64,000 nt of DNA, from the NCBI GenBank assembly GCA_026874595.1, contig CM049307.1, positions 95,082,330 to 95,146,329 on the forward strand, given 5' to 3'. The notes beneath the pieces were generated by a model. It searched no databases and was not told the origin of the DNA. It saw nothing but the letters and a program-made list of their open reading frames with translations. Source of the stretch: Sipunculus nudus (Eukaryota; Annelida; Sipuncula; Golfingiida; Sipunculidae). Shown one piece after another: positions 11,229 through 24,100 of the stretch; within the stretch, counting starts at the first letter, position 1; every line of letters starts with the position of its first letter. Both the position numbers and the translations under genes were made by a program.

Positions 11229-13639
11229 TTAGCTCAGCTGACTTTCAGTCATGCTGGGCTATAGCGATGGGTCTTTGTCCGTCGTCCTTCCATCTGTCCG
11301 GCCGGCCGGCCGTCCATCCCTTAGCAGGGCACAAATCGTAACCGTAGGGGCTAGGGCCATGAACCCTATGCAGTCTTAGAGGTTATAAAAAGATCTCCTT
11401 GCAAACCTGAAATTAGGTCACTGCGACCTATATTCTCGAAGTTGTGGGGTGTGTTTGCACCCCCCAGAAATAACTCTTTGAGACAAAATTTTCATCCCAA
11501 ACCTTCCATCTTTCACATACAGCTCACCTACCAACAGGGGAAGAACCATAATTTTTTTTAGGTCAAAAGGTCAAAGGTCAAGGTCACAGGAGCCTCTTCT
11601 TTGAAAAGCCTGTGGATGCATTTTAAGCCAACCCTTTCATCCCAATTCTTTGAGTTTTCACATATAGCTCACCTACTAAGTTGGAGAAGAATCCTATAGA
11701 TTTTGAGGTCACAAGGTCAAAGGTCAGGGTCACAGGATCCACTTCTTTGAAAAGGTTGTGGACACATTTCAAGCTAGACTTTTCATTCCAAACCTTCCAG
11801 CACTGATATCGCTTATCTGCCAACAGGGGAAAAGACCTGTTGATTTTGAGGTCAAAGGTCAAGTTCACAGCACCCACTTCTTGCGTGGAGTCATTTTCAG
11901 GCAAACTTTTCAATCTGTACCTTCCATCTGTCATATATGGCTTACCTACCAATAAGGAAAGAAGCCTATTGATGTTGAGGTCAAAAAGTCAAAGGTCAAG
12001 GTCACAATATTAAATTGTTCTAAATGCTTGTGAGCATATTTCAAGTGTAACTGTTCAACCCAAACCTTCAGTCTTTCACATATGCCACATCTATGCATCA
12101 CTCAGTTTGACTCAAACTTCATATTTATGGGTCTTTTTGCTTGAATAAATAACTTATTGATTTTGGGGTCAGCAGGTTAAAGGTTGCAGGTCAAAGTTAT
12201 TCACCCATTGGTTGCCAAGTAATTACACCAGATTTAAGTGGTTAGTAGTTACCCATCATTTAGAAAGAATCCAGTTGATATATGGGCAAAAGGCCAAGGT
12301 CATAGGTCAGGGATGTTCACAATTACTTATTTTATAGACCATCTCTATTTTTCTTGTATATATAACCATCCCACTCCAGCTGGTACATCTCCCTGTGTGG
12401 CTGTAATTGTGAGTGACACTGGTGACATATGACTCCCTTTTGTATCAGCCTATTAAGTGATAAGGCTCAGTGATAAGTACCTCGTTACTTCATAACAAAA
12501 ACACTGTTGTCAGAATGCTTCAGCCAGGCATTAAGACTATGAGAGTATAGTATTAAGGTTTAGCTACTGATTTATAAGATGATTGGAACATTTTGCAGTT
12601 TATTTTATGGAATCCTAGCAATAAACTTAGTTTCCTAGATATCTGAATATTTTAATATATATCACCACATATAAAAGCAAGTGTTTGTTCTCATAATATG
12701 TGGATGTGTTCCTTGATTTAGGATGGCTTTTTGTTTTATTTCATGCTTTCTGCATTTCTTTTCTTTCAGGTTTGGCAGTTTACCTACCCTGCTGACCCCA
12801 TTGAAAAGCAGAGTGATAATAAAAAATATTGGACTTACACTTTTTACAATTGCATATCTATAAATCTGATATGAGGGCCTGGACATGCCTTTTGAATTAT
12901 TTTGGGCATTCATTACTGGATAATTTGCCCAAGTTTGGTCTCTTATTGGAGAATGTGGGATATCAAATGTCATACTTGTCAGAAATCCATAATGTCTGCC
13001 AGTTAGCCACCTTAGAAATTCTTTCCTCAGTGCACTTTCAGTAATTTTTCTTTAATGTTTGGTCCGATTTAGAGAATGTTTGTTGTCAGATTTCAGACTT
13101 GTCAGAAGTCCAATATGGCCACCAGGCAACCATCTTTTAATTCCTTTTGATCATATTATCTCAAGAACAGTTAAAGTGAATGCAGTTGGATGTATATTTA
13201 TGTAATCTTGTAAAGGATTGGGTCAAATATTTCTGAATAGATATTACCATCATTTATAAAAGTGCAGTACAGTTGGCTTGTATTGAATAAAAATTCATAC
13301 AGAAGTACCTGTATCTCAATAATTCTTGCATGTATTTCCTTGATTTTTGCTATATATTTTGATCTTATATTTTCCCTTTGTGGTGTTCCTTAGAGACTGA
13401 CAGGTTTCAAGCAAGCTGTTGGAATAGTTCCTGATAGCTTAACAATCATGCATTTTCCTCAGACCATCAATTCACTGTGTTTTAACCAGACATAGGTGAT
13501 ATATATTTCTGTTGTCATAGAAAATTTTCAACAAATTGGCAAATTGGTTCTTCAAAATTTGACTGGAAGTTGTGAATCTCAGTCCATGATGTCACAGGTC
13601 ATGCTTGGCAGCTGAGCGTCATGACCCATGGGTCACTTG
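11229..13639 (+). mobile_element. Rolling-circle-like non-autonomous element, family A, copy 1
   Basis: The element begins TTAGCTCAGCTGAC, followed by GTCCGTC and CCGGCCGG runs. It ends with GCAGCTGAGCG (inverse of the start), the perfect palindrome TGACCCATGGGTCA and terminal CTTG, followed by T. Its core is about five ~140-bp tandem monomers (11480-12010), each with AGGTCA direct repeats. It is nearly identical to copies at 34011 and 36602, so amplification was recent. It has no coding capacity. Open frames shared among copies merely reflect repeat identity. Confidence 0.75.
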
Positions 13640-14004
13640 TTAAATAACTAGGTGTATACACAGTTCCTGCAGTCACATCTGTGTCCAAGATGTGATATGA
13701 GCAGCATATAAAAATAACCGTCCCTCTGAGAATTATCTAGAAAATTGTGATAATCAAAAGTAATATAAATTTCAAATTGTACAAACATCAAATCACTTTA
13801 CATATCATAATCCCATTAACTGATAAGATATAAACATATCTATACTTAAATATCACTCAATTTTACTTAGATAAAATTATATGCTCTTAAAAATCATCAC
13901 AGTGTGAAATTATATATTATTAAAGTTCTTCCTAGACTATAACCAAAATATTCAAGCACTACACACCAGAATTACAGGTATGTATCATGAGCTTATTTTG
14001 TTAC

Positions 14005-14430
14005 CAAGACAAATTGTTCAAGGGAAAATTCTGGGCTGATCTTGGATTCTAACCCATGTCAGTGGTGCACATGTCCGCCGTTCCAACTGCTTTGCCAGAA
14101 AAGCAAGCTTCACTTGCGAGACAGTTCGGTCCACTTTAATGTCACCCTGTAACACACCCCCTCTTAAGAGGGTTCTGCTATCAGAACAAGACTATCCCAG
14201 GAGTCACCCCTTCCGTGAACTATTCCCTGGGCTACAAAGTTTATCATCACGTTGGACGAGCCCCCATTCTTTACGAAGACAAATTGCTCAGGGGAAAATT
14301 CTTTGCCGATCCGGGATTCTAACCCATGTTGTTGGTGCACATGTCCGGCATTCCAACTGCATTGCTAGAAAAGCAAGCTTCATCAGCGAGACAGTTCGGT
14401 CTGCTTTCATGTCACCCTGTAACAATTTGT
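14005..14430 (-). repeat. Duplicated tRNA-derived SINE-like repeat
   Basis: Two related ~150-bp segments (about 14005-14150 and 14274-14425) flank a ~125-bp middle. On the minus strand each contains GGGTTAGAATCC, close to a Pol III B box (GGTTCGAATCC), downstream of a weaker A-box-like AGTTGGAA. A tRNA-derived SINE pair is the likeliest reading. They are not tRNA genes. Confidence 0.45.
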
Positions 14431-14459
14431 CTACAAGCTGTTTGTAAACATGGCACCTG

Positions 14460-15598
14460 CACCAGTGTTGACAAACAGTAAAAGCATGTATTCTAAGGTG
14501 GTTGATTGCATAAGTGCCATCGTTGAAAAGGTCACGAATTGTAAGAAGTCATTTGCAAAATTCTTGTTCACCTGATTCGCCACCAGATGTTTTTATTGAA
14601 TATGTTTGAATTATTTTGGTGGGCTCCCCACATGTTATAAACACATGGATACAAACAAAACTAAATGGTCTGCATGTGGAATGAGGTTTTTCTGGCCTAT
14701 TTATATCAACAAATAGACATAAGATATTAGAATAGGCTCCTTTAAAAATTTGACAGTATGTCATTATATATTATAAATTTTATTGAAACAGTTTTGAAGA
14801 TCTAGTTGTTAAATAAAGCATTCTTTAATACCTGGGCCTTAAGTTCCATGCACTACACACCTGATGTACATGTAAGTTATACCTGGACAGGTGTGATGGA
14901 GTGTAATCAAATATTAATATTCACTGATCGTGTCTTCCTGGGCTTGTCTGTTATAATCAGTAGATTTCAAGTACACTGTGCCCTCTTACTCAATAGGAAT
15001 GAACATGTTTATTTACTCACTCAACTGTCAGCCAGACTTCTCGCATGAATGTATATGCTCAGGTGCATTAGTTGTCTGGTCATATGGTGAGTGTGTTTTG
15101 ATCTGTGACTGTGTATATGTCATTGTGTTGTTATATTACATATTTTCAGTTACATTACATTCACATTTATAAATAGAGCTCATTACAGTAATGAAAACTT
15201 TCAGTGGCACTTATCACATTCAGAATTATAATTTTAAAATAAATCTAAGATTCAGTTAAAATAATTAAAAATTTTTAAAAAATATTTATGTTTTTAAGTT
15301 CTGATTGAAAACATTGACAGTGCTTGAAGACCAGCGATCATTGGGTGATTAATTGTTCCACCATTGCAGTGCTAAAACAGAAACTACGCTCTCTGTAAAC
15401 TTTTCTAGGTAAATGGTACTTCCAATTGCAATTTATCAACTGATGTTCTAATTCTGTTTGTTGTGTTTAAAAGTATTCTGTAACCTTATTATGAAGGGAC
15501 TTGTAGGCTAGAAGCAGGATCTAAAACTGAGTCCTTTGTCAATGATACATGTATACCATAAAATTCCTTGCAGAGATCACATCCTTATTACAAGGTAA
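14460..15598. other. Non-coding stretch, nothing recognised
   Basis: AT-rich sequence with short chance open frames. No repeat ends or coding signal. Confidence 0.3.
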
Positions 15599-16753
15599 TT
15601 GTATCCCCAGACAAAGTTGGGGATACTATATTGGTAAGGCACAGTTGCGCTGCCATAGAGATTTCTTTCAGGTGAGATAAATTGAGAAAGACTTCATGGA
15701 TCCTTTTCAAATTTTACACATACATAGATATTAGTGAAAGGACAAAGCCTATTAAAAATGGGGTCATGACCTTTACCAGGAGAGTAACCTTGACCTGGAA
15801 TAGGTCCAATTTTGCTGAAAATCACACAAAGTATATCTCAAGAAATAATGAATGGATTGGTCTGAAAATCAGGTTGCATGGAGATCTTGGATAGCCTTGT
15901 CTTGTGTGGGAGACTGGTGGTGCTACCTATAATCCTTTTTTTATCTGCCATTTATACCCCCATTACTGCCACTTGACAATAGTGTCAGCAATATAATTAA
16001 AAAAATAATAGACAGAGTTCTTACGTTTTGTACAGATGAATAGATATGGGCCCTAGTATAATGTCTTTTAAAATTCAGTTCATGACCTTTATTATCAGAG
16101 TGACCTCGACCTTGAATAAGGCCATATTTGATGACAAATCCATGAAACATTAGATTTCTCAAGAATGGGTTGATGGATTGTGCTGAAAATCAGAATAATT
16201 AAATACTGTGGATAGGGAATTATAAGACTTGAAAACCAATGACCTTGACTTGACCTTCAAGGTCATATCAGGCAATATTGCAGGACTGTTATAAACCTCA
16301 TCACTTCTGAATTACTGCATATTTTTTCTCAAATTTGGTACACCAGTTGTTTCAACCAAGTTCTCAGAGGAGTGTGAAGACTTGTGACCTTGACCATGAT
16401 CTTCAAGGTCAAATCTGCGGATTTAAGGATTTTTGTTAACCCCATAACTTTTGAAGTTCTGCATATTTTTTCCTGAAATTTGATACAGCATTAGTTTGAA
16501 CCATAATCTTTGAAGACTTCTATGACTGGTGACCTTGACCTTGATCTTAGAGGTCAAATCGGCAGAAATATAGGATTTTTTATGATCCTTGTAACTTGTG
16601 AAGTACTGTATATTTTTCCCTGAAATTTGATGCAGCATTTGTTTGAACCATTATCTTTGACAAGTTTGAAGACTGGTGACCTTGAACTTGATCTTCTTGT
16701 ACTGCAAAATATCTAGGGATACTATGGCATCTCTGATGCCAGAAATTTCTAAG
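15599..16753 (+). mobile_element. Rolling-circle-like element, family H (GTATCC ends), copy 1
   Basis: It begins TTGTATCCCCAGACAAAG, an imperfect hairpin with the following TTGGGGATAC. It ends with the inverted GGGATAC, then the hairpin GGCATC-TCT-GATGCC and AGAAATTTCTAAG. The flanks are A on the left and T on the right. The interior has several TGACCTTGACC motifs. It is shorter and more diverged than the copies at 37536 and 49949. Confidence 0.65.
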
Positions 16754-17233
16754 TTAAAGAATATGCACTCAGGAATGACAGGTAATCTCGTCTGTGACAT
16801 ATATATCATATACGCTGTTATAAGAATAGAATACTATGAGTTTCTTATAGGCCGAGTTCTTGAACCACCCGGTTCCCTTCAGGGTCATGTGACTGTGACT
16901 GACAGCCAGGGCCAAGCTTATCATGTACACAGACACCAGCCTGAGCACATGGCATACTGCTGACATGTATTCATGTAGTGTATCCTTCTGTGCTGTTAGC
17001 TTTGTATGGGTGACTGTGAGAATCAGTAAATAATAATTTTTTGTCTCCATGGATCCCTATAAATGTATTATTAATTCAATAATGACATGTGACATTATAA
17101 AATATGAACCCTGTTCAATCAAATACCCTTTTGAGGTACCGGAGGAAGATGATACTAATTAACAGATATCACAGATATCCTCTTACTGTGGCTGCCTGTG
17201 TATGTGACATCAAACTGCAGAAATACCCCTGTG

Positions 17234-18083
17234 TAGTGTTAGGACGATATGGGTTTTTGATATCATGATAATTATTCAAATTTTATCGCGATATACCGTG
17301 ATATCGCGATATTTTCAATTATATATAATGGCATTAATAAGCCATCAATAATGATATTTATAACAACCACCTTTAAAGTCTTGACTTTATACAAGGGGTT
17401 AAGTATTAATATAATTTATACCTATTGTGCCAGTACCACAGAATGACTCATTAAGTGATGTAAGTTGCATGAAGGTCCTGCAGGTGCGCAAGCTTGAGGC
17501 GCGGAAAGTCCTGCCCCCATCGTCGAATCACGCTTGTCAGAACTTTCCATCAGTTTCCTATAGCTACATAAAAGCCGGAGAATCCCGGCGAATTTTCGGA
17601 GAGCGTGTCATACAAATATTGGCTAAATATATCATCTCAATTTTATATGGCAAAATATGCAACCCGTATGGAATGTTCGATTCAGAGGTGACACTTTTAT
17701 GTTGACATTTTCGTTCCATGCAATAAAAGCATAAATGTGTGTATTTATTGCTCTTTCATTATAATGTTATTTTCTCCTGGAATTCTCAAGCTTTTGTCCT
17801 TTCTGATTCATCCTGCTACTTCCGGACATTTCCGACTAATCCCGAAGTCTGTAAGCACACGCTTCCACCCACACGCGTGTATTCCAATACACGTGGTTTA
17901 TGAAAATAAATGCGATTCTTTGAACTTCATGGGCTTTATGAACTTCAAGGGCTTGCTTGTGAACAAAAATCGTGAACAAAAATTGATATCGTGATATCGC
18001 GATAATAGGAAAGTTGACGGTATGATAACCGTAGCCGTCAGATATCGTGATAATACCGTATACCGGTAACCGTCCCAACCCTA
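17234..18083. mobile_element. hAT-like non-autonomous element with 8-bp duplication
   Basis: The 5' end is TAGTGTTAGGACGATAT. The reverse complement of the 3' end is TAGGGTTGGGACGGTTA, an imperfect terminal inverted repeat. Identical CCCCTGTG octamers flank it at 17226-17233 and 18084-18091. The interior is rich in nested ATATCGCGAT palindromes near both ends. Eight-bp duplications and TAGGGTTGGG-type ends are typical of hAT. No transposase frame is present. Confidence 0.8.
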
Positions 18084-18091
18084 CCCCTGTG

Positions 18092-19943
18092 CCTGTCACC
18101 TTGCTAGCTAAGAACTCCAAGGGTAAATCAAGATTAATGGCTTGACTGAAATATGTATACATACAAGCTGGAAGCTGGAAAGCAGGTTTCCAAGACATCA
18201 TGAAAAAATTATATGGTTAAATGTGTTTTTCTTTTATATTTAATTTCCAATTCATTTTGCCTGCTATAAATTTGTGTGTGTGTTTTTTTTTTATAAAATA
18301 AGGTTTTGTTTTCATCTTCATACATGCTTTAAAATATTTCAGCCTAATCTTATATTGACTCACCAAAAGTTATTAAAATATGTTGCTGTTTGTTACCCTA
18401 AGTAGGTGAGAAATTCCTAAAATTATTGAAGTAACCAGATGTGGTTCATGTGCCCAGCCTGATGATACACTGACCCAGAATTTTTATACAGCCAAGTAGC
18501 TACACAACTTCACACAGCTGAAAGTACAGGACAATTGTGTGACTGTGTAGTGTGCACTCTCATTCAGATACATCAAGGTGTAATTTCTAACAAAGCTGGA
18601 TCTAAAGTGGACTATCAGTTAAGTTAAAAGCCAACATGAATTTAGATTTATACATGCATGGGAATGGAGTTTCAGGAGAGATTGTTCTGGTTAGTATCAG
18701 TATTTGAAACAGACATTGATAGTCAATTGCTAATAACATGGCATGCCTGCTTGTGCACAAAGCCACGTGCTGTTGTTTATACATCATTGCTGCTATCTTA
18801 TTTGCCCCTGCTGTGGCTTTGCACCTCCCCCGCTAAATTTGAACTGGGACTAGCATGGACACCTATAATTCATTTTCCTGTAGAAATCACATCAATTTAT
18901 CCAGAATAGATAATTTACTTAAGTTATTTTCAGTATTAGGAATATGTCTGCCAAAATCCAGCTCAGATAACATCTTCCTTCTCATATAATATTCAAAATA
19001 CAGTCAGAGCCCAAGTGAATAGTTGCAGATATTATGCTAAACTCCATGTTGCCCAGTAACACCCCCTGGTATTTATAGTGGCACTCAGTCTTTAAGAGAT
19101 ACTTATAAGATTCCTATAAGTTTCTTATAAGCCTCTTATAGTCAAATTTCATATGGTCTGTTATACCTGATCTATCCTAAATTACCAGTATGTTTATCCG
19201 TGCAAATGCTAAACAGAAATATTACAAACAAACTAAACATTTGAACATGTATATTGTTGCAAACTAATCATGTGGAACACACTTTTTGTGTTTGTGGGTG
19301 CAATCACTGATTTTTGTTGACAAGTAAAAATTCATACAGTTAAAGTTAAAACTAGATGTTACTTGCCCAGTACTTGGCAAGTACTTTCAAGAGATAATGT
19401 AAGGCCCTGGATAATAATAGAATTTAGTGGTTAATATCCACATGTCAAAACTGGGGAATGACATGAAATATTAATGCAAATTTGTAAAAATTGACAGTTC
19501 AGTTGGATTTACAGGTTGTTTAAGCAATGGTCAGCTGGGTTTGATGAGATAGCAAGTTTATTGAATCCTGTTTCCTTTAATTACATTATAACATATTTCT
19601 ATTAAACCAGTCTAAATGAAAAGTCCTTCAGTTTCATAAATATTCGTTGAGGATGTATTAGGATTTAAAATAAGGAAGAGAAATTAAAAGAGGATATATC
19701 TTTGGAGATAAATAACCCTAGATAAGCTAGCTCACATCTCTGTACTAGCTGTTATCTGAATCAGTTATAACATCAGCTATGTGAATTATTCTAATATAAA
19801 TATGGACTTGTACTTTATTACTTAAGTTTTTGGTGAAACATTCCCAGGAATACAGAGAGGAAAACACATTTTTTTAAATTTTAAATTATAAACTTTTATT
19901 TATTTTACATGGATTGTACAACTAGTTATAAAAACTAATACGA
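18092..19943. other. Non-coding stretch, nothing recognised
   Basis: No coding exon or repeat family is recognised. 19060-19145 contains short TTATAAG repeats only. Confidence 0.3.
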
Positions 19944-20094
19944 GGCACTCTCCATGGCTCAGATGGTGGTGTTCAGTAGTCTCTGGAGGTGGAGAACCCA
20001 GAGAAATCCACCAGCCCTGGACGGACAACAAGGCCTGAAACCCACTCTCATACCCACGCTGGGGATCGAACCTGGGTCGCCAGCGGAGAGTGCC
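19944..20094 (-). repeat. Small repeat with inverted ends and tRNA-like B box
   Basis: A 151-bp unit is bounded by GGCACTCTCC (19944-19953) and its exact inverse GGAGAGTGCC (20085-20094). On the minus strand GGTTCGATCCC matches the Pol III B-box consensus. Probably a tRNA-derived SINE fragment; no complete cloverleaf was identified. Confidence 0.45.
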
Positions 20095-20997
20095 GAGCTT
20101 TAGTCCCCTCGACTCCCCATGCCACAGAGAGACTGAGATAAAAATTCAGCCAAGCAAACACTAGGGATAAACAAACAGACCCTATGCTACCCTTAAAAAA
20201 GGAATGATTGAAACAGACAGACAACTAGCAGGAAGATAGACAGAGTCAGACGGGCTGAAGTCTGTTACCAGTAGTGCTGTGCCATTTAAACGATTATAAT
20301 GATGGTTGATCGTGTTCTTTCATAATCGATTAAATAAGTTGCTTTTTCCAAAATCAGTCTTTCACAATTATTTATATACACCCAAGAAATCATATTATCC
20401 CGAATAAAATATTTTTCCCTCAGAGATATATAAGAAAGATAGGGGGCAAAACAGTAGACAATATTAAAACTTAATCTTTCAGCGTGATGTTCAAGTTCAA
20501 CTGAATTCACTGTGTCAATATTTTAGGTATAATTCTATACAGCATGTTTCATGGCAGTATAGATGGTACATAAATTAATTGATTCATAATTGATGACTTG
20601 TAGTTTTATATCTTTAGTCATCTCATATGATTTTACAACTGACCCACTGATGACCAACCACTTAAATAAACAAATAAACTTACACTAGAAGAACACATAA
20701 CTCAGAGATGCCAAGCTGGTTGAACTGGACAGCATTAGATTTCAAACTTTTCAGCATGGATATAATATATCCAAGAAACTTAAATTTTCATCAATTAAAG
20801 GCCCTAAATGGATAAATTTTATTGGCAATAAAATATGATTTCAAACATTGGTCAGGATAGTTTTGCTGTAAAACTTTTGTATTCGGCCTTGATGAGCTTA
20901 TAAGGTAAAACAATACACATTATTCTAAATGTGTATTAACCTTTAATGAATCTCATGGAATATTTTATGTTTAACTGCTTCTTGTATTCCTTTGCAG
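20095..20997. other. Intronic sequence upstream of the first coding exon
   Basis: AT-rich with no recognised element. It ends in the polypyrimidine tract and acceptor at 20985-20997. Confidence 0.5.
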
Positions 20998-21026
20998 ATA
21001 TTAGATAGTACAAAAAAGCCGTAACC
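20998..21026 (+). other. 5'UTR part of the first coding exon
   Basis: A pyrimidine-rich stretch ending in TTTGCAG places a splice acceptor at 20996-20997, so at least one upstream non-coding exon exists. The 29-nt leader contains an in-frame TAG at 21006-21008. The start context is GTAACCATGG, with G at +4. Together these fix the ATG at 21027 as the start of translation and exclude an upstream catalytic domain on this transcript. Confidence 0.8.
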
Positions 21027-21172
21027 ATGGCAGCCAAACTGAAAGCTCTACAGCAGTGGTGTAAACAGCAGTGTGAGGGCTACCACAACGTCGAAATCAC
21101 TAACATGACATCATCATTCAAGAACGGCCTCGCATTCTGTGCCATCATCCACAGATACAGACCAGATCTCAT
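21027..21172 (+). CDS. MICALL: MICAL-like exon 1: start of CH domain
   Basis: It encodes residues 1-48 and two bases of codon 49. The sequence begins with [12 protein letters not shown] and contains the CH-domain core [16 protein letters not shown], the MICAL/EHBP1 form of the first and third CH helices. The donor is CTCAT|GTAAGT, and the intron is phase 2. CH domains of this class bind actin weakly or serve in intramolecular contacts; in MICALL2 the N-terminal half is reported to fold back on the C-terminal coiled coil. Confidence 0.93.
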
Positions 21173-24100
21173 GTAAGTTTAATGGTGCATTCTAGATATG
21201 TTACTCTCATGTAGACTGGTTTCCACTCAGTTTATTATCACCCCACAAGGCTTTAGCAGACTGTTTTATCAGATTAATTGTGCAGGGAATCAATCTCCAT
21301 CTCTTTTTGGTCTGTCAGTAGCCTACGTAGTAAGCCTCCAAGTAAGGCTTACAAGCACTCTATTATAAAATATTGGTGTGCATGCTGGGACACAGATTTT
21401 TAGATAAATAATATAATTGTCTTAAAATAAACAGTCATGGGTCTTTAAATGAGTGTGTGAACCATTTCTAATTAGTGAAAAAGTGGTAGCTCCATTTAGT
21501 GTGTTTTGAATTTGTCGCCAGCCATGCACATTAGTCTGTTTTGGGCTTAAAGGTAATCTTTTGGAGCTTTCAGAAAAAAGGCCAGAAAACCTGGATATCA
21601 CTGCACACAGGCTGCTTGTTTTGTTTATATCAATGTGTTTATATAGGTCATTAATATATACAGTCAGAGGAAGCCAGTATCACATAAATTCCTTTTCAAA
21701 ATGTAGGTGATTGGACACCTTTAACTTTTCAAGATACATCTGTTGATTTTCTGATCTCTTGTATAATATTTGTGAAACTGAGAAACATGAACATATCACA
21801 CAAAGGCCAACTTTAAATAATATTTTAAATTACATAATTTTCTCATTTTAAAAATTGCCAGGATTATTTTTCAAATTATAGTTCAGTGGTAGCAATAAAA
21901 ATCACACATTAATCTAGTTGTACTTGTAAATGTGTTATAAATAATGGAAGAGAATATCAGGGTCATCCCCCATCATATCTGTAAGTCCCTCTTTCTAATA
22001 CAGAATTCATGTTATATATATTATTGAATTTAAATGGAAAGGAGATGTAAGGTCGCACATAATTTGTGAGAAAGTTTTCCTAGAGACACAGGTACTGTCA
22101 TGACAATAGTTGCACCCACCAATCATGAAACACCTCACCTATTCACCATGACAATAAAAAAACCTATCACGATCCACCCTCAGTGGCACCATGAAACAGG
22201 AAACCCAATCATCATACACCTTCACTGTGTCCCCAAGACAAAAGATTCACCAATCACGTCACAGCACACCTTAGGTTGAGGATATGTGGACAGCGGGAGA
22301 TGTCAGCAAGTTGAATAGACTGGTACCCCGCTGAGTAAATCCCCAGACCACAACAATTTCACACTCCACCACACACTAGTAATAACAGGACATGCCCAGC
22401 CAGGTATTTTTAATATCCTGCTCACATGCCGGACATGGACCATCATGGGAAGTACCTTAAGTGTCCAGAAACGATAGCAGACATTCAGCAGAGCTCAGAA
22501 TTAGCATAGAATTATGTGATAATAAGAACAGACAGGAGGTCACAGAGGGCAACTGGACTTATGTGTTCTTTCATGTACATATGTGTGTGGGTGGTTACAG
22601 TCCCCAAAAGTGTACTGTGTCAACTTGGCTTTATTTAGAAAGTATCTCCTATCATAAGATATTAATAAAATATAGATAAGAAAATTTATTTACTGAATCT
22701 TGAAGTGAAGTCTGGTGTTGTGGTGTGCTTTGATACTCTTGGTGAATGTAAGAGAAGTGTGCCTCTCTCCAACTGTGAAGAAAAAAGTTTGAAGTATCAA
22801 ATGTTAGGAACTTTGGATCACCTATTGCAAGGTATATCTTACCTTATTTACCATTCCTTACTTTATTATAAGATATTAAGAATATATATCTTAAAAATCT
22901 TAATTGCTAAGCATATATTGAAATAAGTGATATGCTAATATAAATGTCAAAGTTAAAAGTACAATAATTCTTTTTTGGATCACATCCAATTAAACAATTA
23001 TGGTAGTATGCTCTTAAGTAGTATAAATTAATATTTCCTTAGAATGTAATATTTTCATATTTCATATATTTTAGATTTATCCAGTAATAGAAATTAACAT
23101 TTTATTTTCATTAAATTTTATTTTAATTTAATTAAATTCATATTCTGTTTTCAGTATATTTATTAAAACATAACTATTTCCTTAGAATATAACTTTTTCA
23201 TATTTTATTTTATTTTCATTAAATTCTTTTTTTGTTTTGATCATATTTATTAAAACAAATGACTATTTCTTAGAAGAATGTAACTTTTCATATCCTAAAT
23301 ATGAAAGAATTATCCAGTAATATAAATTTACATTTTATTTTTATTCAATTATATTTTATGTTCATCAAATTTACATTTTATATTCATCTTATTTATTTAA
23401 ATTAATTAATTTTTCCTTAGAATGTAATTTTGCATATTCCAAACATGACAGATTTATCCAGTAACAGAACATAACATTTTATTTTCAGTGACTATGACTC
23501 GTTGTCTGAAGATGACGTCTATGAAAACAATAAACTGGTGAGTGTTCTCAGTCTCATCGCCACTGACAGTTGTTTCCTTATGCTGGAAAACCACTCACAT
23601 AGTTTAGCTCTGTGATTAAGGTCAAAAGTCACTGAATGCAAAGGTCAATACATGGGCCTCCTGCAAATTGTGTGGAATGTAATGTAACTGACACCAACAG
23701 GTGTCACTATATATCACTGCCACTCTTATCAGCTCAGGCATGTTTTTCTAGTAGTTGTTACAGGCTGTTATAAGCATCTGTCTTGTGACCTGTGTCCTCT
23801 CAGAATGAGGTAGAGTTTGTGTATTACAAGCTGAAACATTGGTAACAGTCACAGTTAATGTGAAATTTTAGAAGAAAGTGCAAAAAGGGTGTCTGTTTAG
23901 TGCATGACAGTTTGGGCATTGAGTCAGACTTACTAAATTTTACAAATTAGTGCGGTACCATAATTGCCCTACATGCTTAAAGATTACCCAACTTGGATGT
24001 AAAATGGAAAAAAAGTAACCTTAGTTCATAAAAAAAAAGATCTGTCTGGTTTCAAAATATATGCACACTGCATGTTGTCTAGACTTAAGAAATTGAAAAA

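Noticed and set aside
11623-11952. 109-residue antisense frame repeated at 34425-34754 and 37002-37331
   Set aside because: Near-identical in all three because it lies in the tandem core of family A elements; it has no domain and internal copies of the same ~140-bp monomer.
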